A stretch of DNA of 64,000 nt from Acridotheres tristis. Taxonomy: Eukaryota > Chordata > Aves > Passeriformes > Sturnidae. The DNA is taken from NCBI GenBank assembly GCA_037013685.1, contig CM072891.1:1636001-1700000 (forward strand), in the 5' to 3' direction. The notes beneath the pieces are model-generated. The model saw only the letters and a program-made list of their open reading frames with translations. It was not told the DNA's origin and searched no databases. This document shows, piece after piece, positions 1 to 12,089 of the stretch (within the stretch, counting starts at the first letter, position 1; the number at the start of each line of letters is the position of its first letter). Both the position numbers and the translations under genes were made by a program.

Positions 1-125
1 TGTAATATGATAGGCAAATATGCTAAAATACTGAAATACTGAAATACCTCATCACGTACCAAACATGATCTTGCATGCTGGACATGCAATAATGGTATGA
101 CTCATACAAAAAAACTGGATTGTCC

Positions 126-388
126 TCTAGAGACAGACACTGATCTCTTCTCTGTGGTGACCAGTGACAGGACCTAAGGGAATGGCCTGAAGCTGCTCCA
201 GGGAAAGTTGAGATTGGATATTAAAAATCAGTTCTTCACTGGAACAAGCTCCCCAGGGAAGTGGTCACAAGCCTGACAGAGTTCAAGAAGCATTTGGAAA
301 AAACTCTTGGGCACATGGTGTGACTCTTGGGGTGTCCAGTGCAGAGTCCTTGCAGGTCCTTTCCAACTCCGCATATTCTGTGATTCAA
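126..388 (+). mobile_element. CR1 LINE, 3'-end fragment
   Basis: This is a 5'-truncated CR1 non-LTR retrotransposon in forward orientation. Seen directly: the CR1 3' region order of a 'cactgatctcttctctgtgg' block, 'gtgacaggac', 'gggaatggcctgaagctg', 'tggatatta', 'cttcactgg', 'ctccccagggaagtggtcac', 'tgactcttgggg' and a terminal 'atattctgtgattca'. The same blocks occur in the same order at 5950-6431, so the two copies support each other. Only the 3' untranslated part and the very end of ORF2 are covered, so no protein is encoded. Truncation from the 5' end is normal for CR1. Confidence 0.9.
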
Positions 389-3300
389 CAATATATACTT
401 GGACAGAAGTATTTAATTACTGATTCTTGATTGATTGTTAATCTTAAATTAGTTATATTTATGAATGCAATTTAGTGTTAGGACTTTAATAAAAAATACA
501 GATATAATACCCAAGATTTTTTTTCCTTAATATTGGAGGCCAAGTTACTTTTTTAAAAAAAGAAAAAAGGAGCATCCCAAGTAATTTTATTTTGTCTCAG
601 CAGTTTTAATGTTGTTCTAAGCCAAAATTTAAGAACCTTGTTAATATAAAATGTCAGAATATTTTAAAACATACTGTGAGGTGTAAATACCTTAGGAAGC
701 CCCTAGAAATGGTCAAACTAACAGCCAAGGAAGAAGCTTGATTTGATGATTTTTGGACCTGAGACTGTTTCTATATGACTTCAAAGTGTTCTTCTGCAGT
801 TCAAAATTAAAACAACCCATGATACTGTGGGATTTAGTATTAACACTAAATCAGGGAAATGTTCCAATATTATTTAGTGAAGAAGAGGAGTCAATTTGAC
901 ATTCTTATGGATTTAGCAGTCTCTAAGGTATTTCATGGAAACAAAGTCCTGCCAATATACGTTAACTGTTTCCCTTATTCAAAGACCACTGAACTCAACA
1001 AGGATTTGATGAGGCGCTGAAAAGATTTAAACATTTCCATTTCCTTTGACTTTCATCTAGAAAGGGTGTGAAAACAATCCTGCTCTCCTTCAGACTGGCT
1101 GGATAATCAGTTGCTATTTAGGCCTTAAGATGTGCACTGATGAGACTCCAAGGCTTCAATGACCCATGGAGATCAGTTAGGGAAATTGCACATGAGGAGT
1201 CACAGTCCTTCTCAAAGTTATCCACGTAGCTGCTCACTGAGAGCAGCTCAGCACGAAGTCCTCCTACAGAGACCTGCTGCAGCTAAGCAGGCAAGTGCCA
1301 GTGAGGGACAGGGACTTTAGTCTTCCTTCTTATTTTTCTGTGCTGCCATTCCAGATCAAAAGAAAAAGAAAAAAGCATGATTTTTCAGAGGCTTCTAGTT
1401 TAATCAGTGTTTTCCAAAAATGTGAGAGGGAGAGAAGATATTTCATCTCTCTTTTCCAAGAGTTAGTTACATCTGGCCCTGAAATTAGGATAAATCCCTA
1501 ATCTCTTATTAGGGACCACGCTGACACTGATGAGCTCTGCTCTTCTTTCCTCAGTTGAATCCTGATTTTTCTCTCAAGACAGGAAGATTAAATTAAAATA
1601 CCATGCAGCCTGCTTGAGAAGATGAAGCCATTATGGCATGGTGGTTTCAGATAAATTGGTGAAGTTCTACATTTAAAAATAATTAAAGAATGAACCTAGA
1701 ATATAATTTATGCTGAAATGCACTTTCATCGATTCAATTTTTACATATGTTTTTGGAAAATTAAAAAGGTTATCATATGAAGTTTCTTGAGAGCTATAAA
1801 CTGATTTCATGTTCAGCTAAGGAGAAAGCAATCTGATGAATCAATTACATTTCAAAATATACATAAAAGAAAAATGAGATAAAAAACTGAATGGAACAGA
1901 ACAATGATCCTGAGGGGTAAGTTTGAGACAGATATTTTTATTTCCCCATCAAAAGATGTCCAAAAGATGAAGTGTTCTTCATCTGACTCTTTTGAGATCT
2001 CTTCTGTTACATTTAAGCTCTTTTTCTTACCTTTAGTTTTATCAGCCAAAGTTCCCTTTTACAACAGGATTGCATAGTTCAGGAGAAGGAAGCATAGAAA
2101 AGAGGAGTTCATATTTTTCTTAGGATGGTACCTCAACACTTTAATGTTAAGCACTAGGAAACCGTTCCCATCCAGCCAGGGAAATCAGACTTGAGGTCTT
2201 TTCTGGAAGATTCTAAAGAACAACACTATCATCTTGTTGAGTTTTGATTTACTGGAAAAAGTATAACTACTGCTTTAGGGTGATGACCAAGTGGACAGAC
2301 ACAGGTCAGAAAGCAGTCAGTGTTTTGGCCTGCCTTAGGGACAGCTACCAACACAGCAGTGTAGCTGCAAAAAAATTAATCAAAATGCATACAGAAAGCT
2401 GAGCCATCTAGATCTGTAACTACTATTTTGCATATGGCACTTGCATGCAGTGGAAAACAAAAATGATCTAATAATATTCTGCATTTTCAATGTCTTAAAT
2501 GTCTTAAAATTACTTCATAGTTAAATAACTGTGAATAAACTTCAACGGTATCTACTCTATGATTATGGGGTATGATGATCCTTAAATAAAATAAGACTCC
2601 AGCTTCTGCTTTCCTTATACTTAAATCTCTTAATCTTTAATATAAATATCTTCTCCACTAAAAACATAGAAGCGCTGATCAGCAGTTGTCAGGGGAAATT
2701 GTAGTACCTAGCAAGCCAAACAAGTCATTCACTGAAGGGCAAGCCAACGTATTGGGTTGTGAGACTTAGACAGTGTTAAAATTAGCAGAGCATTGCCAGA
2801 AGTGTGTCTGTATACTTTTGTTGGATGATACTACAAGTTGCAGTATATAAAAAGCTGACAAAGGGAGAAAAGATGAAAGCAAAAAGCTAGGATATAACTA
2901 ATGATAATAAAACTCTTGGCAAGTCAAATTACTGAGAGCCTCATATCAAAAGCAACTTTTAGAATAATGGGATTCCAGGCTCCATAAAATTAGTCATGAT
3001 TTAAAGATAAAAACATCAACAATTTGCATAAAAGCTTTCCTTTAAAGATTTAGCACTGTGTACCAAATGAAGAAAAAAAGCACTACCATAACAGCAACAC
3101 TTTAATATAGGTATCCATTATCTAATGCTTATATAATGGAAGCCAAATTGAGCTCATTATTATCAGTGCTATTATGCTGAATACTAAATGAACTCATCAT
3201 AGAAACATACTTGCTTTTAAAACTGTTACCACAACATCAGTGACAAGGAAAAAAAATTACATGCAAACTTCCTGAGATGAGTAATTTGATTTCAGTGTTA

Positions 3301-5751
3301 ACTTCTAATGCATTATTAATCAATAGTTCATTATACTTTAGGATAGCATTTAGTTTATTTGTGATTTATTTGTATACATTTCATTTCTGTAATCTTTTAC
3401 TGTATTGCACTTTATTCCTATGTAAACAATGCTGGTTGTTCTGACACAGATTTACAGTAAATACAAGTATGATATGCTTCTGTGTAATTCAAATTTGTTC
3501 TGTTTTCCAAAACCAAAAGAAGTACAAAAGGGAGATGCAGTTCAATGTAGACAATAAGCTAAAGCTATGAGAAAAGACTGAAAATTTTACATTTTTTAAT
3601 GGCTTGCATAAATTTATTATTAAAAGATGTACAAATATGGTAGAATAGTAGATGTTTTAATGTAACAGAATCATGTATATGAAACAATATGTTACTTGGA
3701 GTCTGCACTGGAGTCTACTTGGGAAATTTTTTTTTTGTATCAAAATAAAATACCATTTTTGCAGGATGGAACATTACTATTCCTTCCGTCAGGACTGGAT
3801 AAACCATGACTTCTATTAAAAGTGGTGTTTCAGAGTAGTTTCAGAACTCCAACATGATTTTCTGGTAATAGAGTTTATGAGCAACAGAACAGAATAAAGG
3901 AAGTTATGATTCTTGAAAGGCAGAAGTCCTCTTATCTTCATGACCATTTTAGCACTTACAGAAGTTATTAAAAAGCTCCTTTTACCCGTGTTTCATGAAA
4001 AAGAAGAAAAAGGCTGTGATTTTTATTTACTTTTCTTTAATACTTCCATTTATATTCACATTACAAATTCAACTATTTGTCTAAAAATCACATGGTGTAA
4101 AACTAGATTAAAAATTAAAAGTGAATTGAAAAATATTTTCAAATATAATTTCAAAATATTGAGGTTGATCTTCTAAAATGAGTTTTGTAACAAACGTTTC
4201 ATAAACAAAAGTGAAAACTAGTTCTCCTGCCACGAAGATGTTGGGTATGATATAATCTTTCTCTAATAATATCCTACTTACAGAGGAAGTACACTAATCA
4301 TTTTGCTTCCTAGTAATACTGAGAGAGAAAAGCTTTAAAAAGGCTGAAGATTGCTGCCAAAGGAAAGCAAATAGATAATTCTGAGGAAATTTTATTTCCC
4401 TGATATTAAATGGTACAGTGTCATAAACTTACAGGTTGATTCACACAACACCATTCTTTCATCCTTGTATTGAAGGCTTCAGATATTTTCAGAAGGAAAT
4501 GAGCTGAAAAAATAATTACTCTGCAATAATACGTATACAGATTTTGAAGAGGTTTCTTTGTAAGTTTTTTAAATTTCAGTGTCATCCTTTTTTTTTTTTT
4601 GTGCAGTGGTCCTTTGTTGTGAGAGGGCTTTTCAAATCTTACATTCTGTTTCCGTGGGGTAATTACATAATATGTGTACAAATCCTCTTACATAATGGTT
4701 TTCTTTACAGTGAAACAGGCATAATTTTCATATGGTATGTACATGGGCAGAAATTCCATAATCTTACACCAAAGAACTTTTGATTTAATGGAAAACTTGC
4801 AAAAAGATCTCAGGTAAACTTGAAAACGATTTAAAATATTCATATATTCTTTATAGTGATACAAATAAAAAAATTCAGAAGCATGCTGACCAGCCTGAGA
4901 TGAAATATTTTACTTCGTTCTGGGTTTACTTTATATGTTTGCTTAACTTTTTTTTTTTTCTGAGAAGAAATATTTAACAAAAAGGCTTTCTGAAAGAAGG
5001 AAAAAAAGGAAATATTTTGAAAGGAAATATAAAGGAAATATTTTGAAGATTTTGAAATATGAATAGATTCAAATTATGATGAACTAAAATTCATAAAATA
5101 TGAAACTGACAATGTATAAAGTCTAAAGATTGAATTGACTAAAGTAGTGATTGTCTTATTTACACATTTCTAATATGCAAAACAGGTACATATTTATTTT
5201 TTAGAAAAGACTTGAATTCTTTCTTTTCTCTTCCAACTTGTTGGGATAAAAATGGAGGGATTGGTACCATTACCAAAAGAGGTAAAAGGTTATATTTTTT
5301 TGAGTTTTTGTTTCTTATCTCTTAACCAAAATAAACTATATTTTCTTTTCAAATCAAAGCATTAAGTCGGTTACAACACAGTGGTCATCAATGTTAAACC
5401 TTTCCTTGATTTTCTGCACTAGAACAAGGAAGACCTGGCCAAAGTGTCAGCATTTTCATGGCACCTTTGAAGGCCCTATTCCAGTGGTTAGCCAATATGT
5501 CAAGCATAAATTACATCAATGTTTTTAATGGAAGATGATATTTCAATATGGCTACTAATGGCTGGAATGGCTGAGACATCAGTGAAGCACATTTTTAAGC
5601 ATTGTTTTGCCAGTCAAAAAGATCCTATAATAACAGCTATATGTATGCATATATAAAATAGGTTGAAAGAATAGTGTCATGTATCTAGATAATTCCTTAA
5701 ATGATCTCTATTTTGTAGGCAAGATACACAGTTAAAAGCATAAAAGGTTGT
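389..5751. other. AT-rich stretch, no gene seen
   Basis: I recognise no exon, RNA gene or transposon here. Open frames are short and look random. Small A/T runs occur (for example near 3729-3737, 4590-4601 and 4950-4960), and an imperfect direct repeat built on 'aaaggaaatattttga' lies at about 5006-5047. None has a clear function. Old, highly diverged repeats could be present and would need a library search. Confidence 0.6.
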
Positions 5752-5806
5752 TGGATTTGGCCTATCAATCCAGCCTTTCCAAGTCCCTCTGCAGAGCCCT
5801 CCTTGG
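5752..5806 (-). mobile_element. CR1 LINE fragment, short, reverse
   Basis: The stretch 'tatcaatccagcctttccaa' followed by 'ccctctgcagagccctcctt' closely matches the reverse-strand CR1 copy at 62449-62485 ('catcaatccagcctgtccag', 'cccctctgcagagccttctt'). It is therefore a small piece of CR1 ORF2 lying in reverse orientation. It ends about 145 bp before a forward CR1 (5950-6431). The two cover different parts of the element, so they are not arms of a hairpin. Its limits are uncertain by about 20 bp. Confidence 0.7.
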
Positions 5807-5949
5807 TGACGGGAATTTCCAGTATTTGATCTTAAACTGGATTCCATTTTTCTTAACTTGTCCAAAGGATACAGTCACAAAGCTAGGAAATCAGAGACAG
5901 AGATAAACCCTTCCAGAGAGTGTTTCATCAATATAAGAAAGCTATTAAG

Positions 5950-6431
5950 CTATTAGATAGTGTCCAAAGTAGGGCAATGAAGATGGTGAAGAGCCTTGAG
6001 GGGAAACTGTGAGAGAAGCAGCAGAGGGCACTTGGTCTGTTCAGCCTGGAGAGGAGACTGAGGGGAAACCTCACTGCAGCTCCAGCTTCATCGTGAGAGG
6101 AAGAGGAGGGGCAGGCACTGATCTCCTCTCTATGGGGTGACAGTGACAGGACACGAGGGAATGGCCTGAAGTTGTCACGGGAGGGTTAGGTTGGATATTA
6201 GGAAAAGCTTCTTCACCCAGAGGGTGCTTGGGCACTGGAAAAGGCTCCCCAGGGCAGTGGTCACAGCACCAGCGTGGCAGAGCTCAAGAAGGGTTTGGAA
6301 AATGCTCCCAGGCACAGGGTGTGACTCTTGGGGATGGTGCTATGCAAAGTCAGCACAGCTAACTCTGGTGATGGACTGGATGACCCTTGTGGGTACATTC
6401 CAAGTCAGCATATTCTATGATTCTGTGATCA
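5950..6431 (+). mobile_element. CR1 LINE, ORF2 tail and 3' UTR
   Basis: A forward CR1 copy of about 480 bp. It begins in the ORF2 C-terminal region ('tagtgtccaaagtagggcaa', then 'tgttcagcctggagaggaga'), runs through the 3' UTR blocks also seen at 126-388, and ends with the terminal 'attctatgattctgtgatc'. The ORF2 reading frame is broken. The 89-codon ATG frame at 6191-6460 lies inside this repeat and is not a gene. This is one of the cleaner copies in the window, and its 3' octamers identify the family with confidence. Confidence 0.95.
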
Positions 6432-6814
6432 TATTTATCTTGCATGCCTTTAATAGGTGAAGATAATTTGCTATTTAAAGGGATTTCTATTTCACCAGAC
6501 CACTAGCTGAATTAATTTTTCAGTTGCTGATCAGATTCGTCCCATCTTTGATTTTCAAATCTCAAATATATTCTTTTCAAGTATTTTAATAGATTAAATT
6601 ATTTTTCCTGAATATAAGTTTCTATATATCCCCCAAACCTGGGACCACTGCAATCCATAAAGTGTCCTGGATAAAGTCATTACAGTAACCTCCATTCCCT
6701 ACACTTTTTTAGGATAGTCATTGCTCACATTTTGATCTTTTTTGTCATCTCACGTTCGGTATAGAAACAACTGTTCAAAAACAACCCCTTTTTTTTTTTT
6801 TAATGTTAAAGTAA

Positions 6815-6829
6815 CCACCAGATGGCGAC
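6815..6829 (+). promoter_or_regulatory. Predicted CTCF binding site
   Basis: The 15 bases CCACCAGATGGCGAC match the vertebrate CTCF core consensus CCASYAGRKGGCRSY at 14 of 15 positions; the one mismatch is an A where S is expected. CTCF is the zinc-finger architectural protein that anchors chromatin loops and insulators, and its core motif is conserved from mammals to birds. The site lies in otherwise unique AT-rich DNA, outside any recognised transposon. It contains a CpG (GGCGAC), so binding could be sensitive to methylation. Motif orientation is forward. Occupancy is inferred from the motif only. Confidence 0.55.
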
Positions 6830-7286
6830 CTTACAATTGCATAAATAAAACACAAACCAAATTGAATGTGGATTGATTTGGTTTAGCTTATATTTAATGT
6901 GGTTTTTGTGTTTTGTTTTTTAAATAAAACAAAAACAGGGCCTGAACTGTGCATAAAATGTCTCCAGGTATTTTAATTGGCTGCAGGTTTTATTAGAGTC
7001 TATTCTTTATAGTGAATTTTTAGAGAATATTGTTAGAGTGAATTCCTTAACTACTTCTCTTTTCCTCTCTCCACTGTAATACATTGTAGTTCTCTATTTG
7101 TTATTAAATCTCTAATTACTGAAACACAAAACACTAGCATGGGGACTCCCAGAGAGTATGCAGTGCCACATTTTTCAATGAAATTATGGTCAGCATGTCA
7201 TTGCTTCCCATTTTGTATAACAGCAAGGCCTTTTTAAAGACTTTTCAGTTTGCATAGCCAGACTCACAAATTGATCTGTCTGTCAA

Positions 7287-7320
7287 ACTGATGCAGGTGC
7301 CAGACTGATGCAAGTGCCAG
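7287..7320 (+). repeat. 17-bp tandem duplication
   Basis: Two adjacent copies of 'actgatgcaggtgccag' differ at one position (g/a). This is a minisatellite-like duplication with no assigned role. Confidence 0.8.
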
Positions 7321-7717
7321 ACACGTACTAAGAGCCTTTTCCAAAGTCTGAAGCCTCAGCTGGTAGGCTTTCTACTGCTTAGACTAAGCTTTGGGCCAAT
7401 CCCTTTTTTCTCCTTCAGTGTCTGTTTGATATATATCTAGGATAGATCTGATGTAGAAAGCAATTTCCTGTTAAAACTATGTCCACAGAATACGCTATTC
7501 TCCATCAATTTTAGATGGCAAAGTCAGGTATTTAAAAATAATTTTTGGCAATATACCCTTTCACCCTGACAAGCACTGTTGGATTGCTCAATATTTCATC
7601 ATGTTAATTTAAAAGAATAAAATGAGTAGGAGTTTGCAGACCAGACAGACCAGCTATGATACTCAAGAGAATTGTAGAACAACTTGCAAAACAACCAATT
7701 TTTAAAAATCTAGAGGA

Positions 7718-7990
7718 AAATGTACCGTGAGAAATAGCCAACATGGATTTGTCAAAAAGAAATCAGATCAAACCAGCCAAATTTCCTTTCCTGAAAGGGT
7801 GACCTCTCTATATGAGGCAGAAGACAATAGATGTGGTACATTTTGATGTTGGAATCAAAAGTTCCACTTAGCATTTGTGCAAACAAATTTTGGGATGATA
7901 TTACCATATAGTTACAGAACCCTTTAAAAATCATACTCAGAGATTAATTAGAATGAGTTCATGGTCTGACTAGACAGTGTATGTTGAATC
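7718..7990 (+). mobile_element. Ancient LINE reverse-transcriptase remnant
   Basis: Read forward, 'agccaacatggatttgtcaa' followed by 'aagaaatcagatcaaaccag' corresponds to the segment of LINE (CR1/L3-like) reverse transcriptase that encodes QHGF-x-K/R-x-KS-x-x-TN. About 70 bases further on, 'gacaatagatgtggtacatt' resembles the next conserved block (A-V-D-V-x-x-L-D, the first catalytic Asp motif of the RT), although the frame is broken and the catalytic Asp context has decayed. Stops and indels make it non-functional. It is older and more diverged than the CR1 3' ends nearby, and could belong to a CR1 subfamily or to an L3-like family. The downstream limit is uncertain. Confidence 0.5.
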
Positions 7991-8084
7991 TGTGTTGAAG
8001 TCAGCACTTTCATCACTAGCTTGTATAATGAAATAAAACACAATTACCTCAGGTGACTGACTCCAAGGCTGTGGATTCAGGGTG

Positions 8085-8172
8085 GACCACTCATTTAAGA
8101 GCTGAGCTTGATGATCCTTGTGGGTCCCTTCCCACACAGACTTTTCTGTGGTTCACAGTGATTCTGTGAAAA
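8085..8172 (+). mobile_element. CR1 LINE, extreme 3' end
   Basis: The stretch 'gagcttgatgatccttgtgg' followed by 'gtcccttcc' and then 'gattctgtga' is the last ~80 bp of a CR1 3' UTR in forward orientation, with extra bases between the final octamers. It may be the tail of the same old element as the RT remnant at 7718-7990, since orientation and order agree. The intervening sequence is too decayed to join them safely. Confidence 0.7.
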
Positions 8173-10184
8173 GTTCACATGGACTACAGACCCTCAGGCT
8201 GGGAGAGCTGACACTACGGAGAAGAGGACTGGAATTCAAAGTAATCTTGGTAGACCACAGAAATTATATAAAATCAAGAAAATGGGGTTCAGTCAGAGGA
8301 TAACAAAGTATTGCTCTTAGAAAAGGGAAAGCAGATTCATATAAGTTGCAAATAAGATGGGAAATAAGTAGCTGGAATGGGAAATAATTCTCGAAGAATA
8401 AATTACTTCTGCAACACATTTAAGGAAACTCATTCACTGTGGGGCAATGGAACTGATACATACAAATCATTATTCTGCTTTATTTGACAGTGATAAGGTT
8501 ACACAGAGTGTTTTAACCAGTTTTGACAATAATGCTTTCGGGTACAGAATAACTGGGGTCAGTCCTGAGGAAAATAATTAGGAGGAAAGTTATTTATAAA
8601 ATATGACTGACAGAAAGGTTGAAAGAACTGATTTTTTGGGGTTGCATAAGACTTCAAAGACATAAAAGTTCTTCAGGATCAAATAAAAAGTTTCTGTAAA
8701 GATGGCAGTACTTTCTATACCACTGGATAGGGCAAGAAACAATTATTAGTTTACAGAAAGTCTTTCTTACTATAAGGATAATTAAATATACTAACTAGTT
8801 AATGAGTAGGCTTGTAAAATCTTTTCTTGGAAGTATATAAAACCAAATTCAATAAACCTATCAAGGTTAGGTTATTCAAAGAAGCCTTAGGAGAAAAAAA
8901 AAAATGATGGTTTTTTTTTTCAAACTTTTGAAAAAGCTCAAGTTAAATAGCTATTTCTACCACTATGTTCATCAGAGGTAAAATCCTTAGAGATCATCCA
9001 TCACTCCCTTTCAAATGGTTCCATTCCCTATTATTCTTGATGAAATTCAGTTAAGGTGCAGTGCTTTCTTTCAAAATTGGGATTGTTTCCAGATAGAAAA
9101 AGCAGTGGACATCTTTCTTAAGAACAAATTGAAAACAATGGGGGGCAGATAACCATTTCAGCATAATCACCTAGAAGTTGGCAAGCTGTGAAAGAAGACA
9201 GTACTGTGTGGAATGTTTTGCAGTATTCATCAGTCCTGTGAAAGAACCAACTTCAGGAATGAGACTACGAGAGGAAAAATTCTTTTATCCTACGTGACAT
9301 GAAGGTAGGTTGCACCAAAGGATCCTACTAAAGAGTTTCAGCCAAGGGACGTGAAAGTCATTAAACTTCTTTCATTCTAAGAATAATTGAAGGTGAAGGA
9401 ATAGTAAATCCTAAGGCCAAGTAATTTGTGCTAAATGTTTAAAACGCATCCATGAAAGTTTTTTTTCAAATTTTCAGGAAAAAAAAAAAAAGAAGAATAT
9501 AGCTTTTTGCAAAAGAAGATCATTAAATGTTTGCTTTGCATTTAAAGCTCTTTACTCTGGAACTGCTAACAGTACTGCCACAGCAAGTGTTAAGATAGTA
9601 GTATCTCTAACAGAGGAAAAATATTTTCTGATCGTGTCTTCTAATGAAGACAAAATTAAAAAAAAAAAGAACCCAGAATAATGAAAAAAATATCAAGAAT
9701 ATGTGAAAATAGAAATAACATAGATAAGAATTAAATATTTTCATAAATATAAGTGGGCCAACTGTAGGAGAGAGATTTGCCCAGTCTTGGTATTTTTAAT
9801 TCATTGTACATTCTTCAAGCTCATTTGGTGATAACAAAGAGTGAAAACAATATAATGCTGCATAGATCTTAACCGAAGCATTTAGTTGATTATGAGTAAT
9901 GTTGTATCAAACTGGCAAACCTGATGTAGAATGAAGATTACAGAGCCAGCAATGCAATGGAATATCTTTCACATACCCTTAGTGTCCTTAAACGTTTTGA
10001 TCTTGTCCAAGGAAAGCCACTTTAGAGCATGCTGGGCTCTTGTAAAAATTATACTGCATATTTTTGCAATAATTTTTAAATATATTTATTATTAATGAAA
10101 AAATAATCATAAATTTTCTAAACCCAAAAAATAGTTGGGCATAGAAATCACACACATAACTTTGATTTTTTTAACTTCTTGCAT
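8173..10184. other. AT-rich stretch, no gene seen
   Basis: No exon or recognised transposon. It contains short homopolymer runs (A at about 8894-8904 and 9479-9491, T at 8911-8920, A at 9657-9668). I see no other structure. Confidence 0.6.
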
Positions 10185-10430
10185 TCCTGAGCAGGGGCAT
10201 TTGAGGTCACCTGTCCCAGCTGTGTCTCCTCCCAACCTCCCATACACCCCCAGCTTCCTCACCAGCATGGCAGCACAAAAAGCAGAAAAGGCCTTGGCTC
10301 TGTCTAAGCCTTACTCAGCAATAACAAAACATCTCTATTATTATTGCTATGTTCAACACAAATTCAAAACCCAGCCCCATGCCAGTCACTGTGAAGAAAA
10401 TTACCCCTATCCCAGCCAAAACTAGTGCTG
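10185..10430 (-). mobile_element. ERVL-type LTR fragment, reverse
   Basis: Read on the reverse strand from 10430, the sequence begins with 'agttttggctgggatagggg' and continues 'taattttcttcacagtgact', the start of the abundant avian ERVL-class LTR as I know it (tggttttggctgggatagag, taattttcttcatagtagc). Further matches are 'ttattgctgagtaaggctta', 'ccaaggccttttctgctttt', 'gaagctgggggtgtatggga' and 'gacacagctgggacagg'. It stops near 10185, so the promoter-proximal and R/U5 parts are missing. The 96-codon ATG frame at 10135-10425 runs antisense through this LTR and should be ignored. The sequence match comes from memory of the family, not a search. Confidence 0.72.
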
Positions 10431-12089
10431 CTGAGTATCGATGGAAGAATTCAAAAGCTATGGGCTGAAAGCTTCATATTACTTTGGAAAACGATTTACA
10501 CTATTTGAATGTCCTGTTGCATATGTCTTGGTTGTGAAACATTCACTACTTACTAATTTTTCGCAATTTATGTTACACTCATATAGCTGGTAATTTTCAG
10601 TTATGACTAATAAGTACAAGTCTTGAAAGATTCTCTGCAATTTTGTAAGGAGACTTTTTTTCCAATTATTTTACCCTCTGCAGCAGTGTTATGGAGAGAG
10701 ACTGAGGCTGCCAGCCCTTCCCAAACCAATGATCCCAGAATCTCTGGAGGAATTTATGAATTTGAAGGTAAACTTTCTGTCCATTAGAGAGAAGAATATC
10801 GAATCTTTAAACAATTGAATAGATTTCCCTCCATGCATTGATTAACACTAAATCTTTCTAGATCTATTTCAGCTTCATTGTTCCCCTGCCATTTGAATTG
10901 CTGGCCCAGAAACCTATAATTCAAACAGAATTCAATTGAGAACGACACTATAAATAATACTCTCACCATACAGAAAAGTGATTATTATATAGGTCATATT
11001 TTAACCAAACTAGAGGAGCTTTAACTGTGCACTAACTCCTATTTTGTGCTGCAGTGTTAACACTGGGTGTGATAGTTAGGATGCAGCTGGAAGGAATGGA
11101 ATCTGGAACTTCAAGAAAAGGTTTGCTATCTAGTTTGACCATTGCTACCGGATACATTTCAAGAAAATTAATAGCAAAAAAATACAAACTTGGTAATTTG
11201 AAGACTGGTTTAAAATCTTCTTACTATTTTTCTTTTCTGCAACTACAAAATGTTAATTCCAGTGGATTTGTCAATTTCCCAGTTAAGGGCATTTTGTGAG
11301 GAAACAGAAACATCTCATGTACTGCATTATACAAAGGAAAGAGGATTAACTTGTTTTCTTTGAAAAAATTTTAGGGCAAACTATACTTCTAATCTGGTCA
11401 CCTAGAGGCATTGCAGAGCTGTGTGAAGCACTTCTCTTTCTTAAAGTAAATGATTTTTCTGACAGGCAGATAATGCAAAACTGGACTATGACATAAGAGA
11501 AGGGAAGCTTGATTTGACTTGCTGAGCACATATGTATTAATCAATATAGTCAGAATATAGTTATAAAAACACAGTAAGAATTATCACATTGAAAATTCAA
11601 AGAAACAAGCACATATTTTTAAAAGTCTAGAGCTTCTCTGTGGTTGCTCTAATTTTACTTTGGTTAATTTCAGTTTTTCAAATTATGATTACTACAATTA
11701 AATTTTTCTAATGTATTTTGAATACTGATAATTTTAATTTGAGACATTTGGACAGCTTGAGAATCCTCTGATGAAACTTATATAACCCTCACTGAATTAT
11801 ATAGCCCCTACCTTCCCCCAAACTCCCTCTCCCTCACATCCAAACATTTTTTGTTTTGTTTTTGCTTTGTATTGGGTACAGAACACAAAGAGAAATTGCT
11901 TGTTATGCTCCTGATTCCTGCTATTCCATGAGTTTTAAAAGTTGTAACTTTAATATACTCTTTAATATATCTTTTTTCAGAAAAAAAAAAAAAAAAGGCA
12001 CCATAGGCAACTTGCATTCATCTGTGAATGTTTGTCTATCCATCACTTTTTTTCTGGTTGAAACTACATCCAGCTAATGTCTCATTCAG
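10431..12089. other. AT-rich stretch, no gene seen
   Basis: No recognised gene or transposon. An A run of about 16 bases at 11981-11996 follows a pyrimidine-rich stretch. The remaining sequence appears unique. Confidence 0.6.

Larger units (their letters stand above)
6432..7717. other. AT-rich stretch with a CTCF-like site
   Basis: No gene is seen. The stretch holds a T run at about 6788-6801, the CTCF-like motif at 6815-6829 and a 17-bp tandem duplication at 7287-7320 (both listed separately). The rest appears to be unique AT-rich sequence. Confidence 0.6.

Noticed and set aside
6191..6460. 89-codon forward frame
   Set aside because: Lies within the forward CR1 3' UTR, and the translation has no known domain.
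9311..9331. Resemblance between 'gttgcaccaaaggatcc' and the text at about 15152-15168
   Set aside because: Only about 16 bases agree with an indel and the flanks diverge. No element end is visible.
10135..10425. 96-codon forward frame
   Set aside because: Runs antisense through the ERVL-type LTR fragment.
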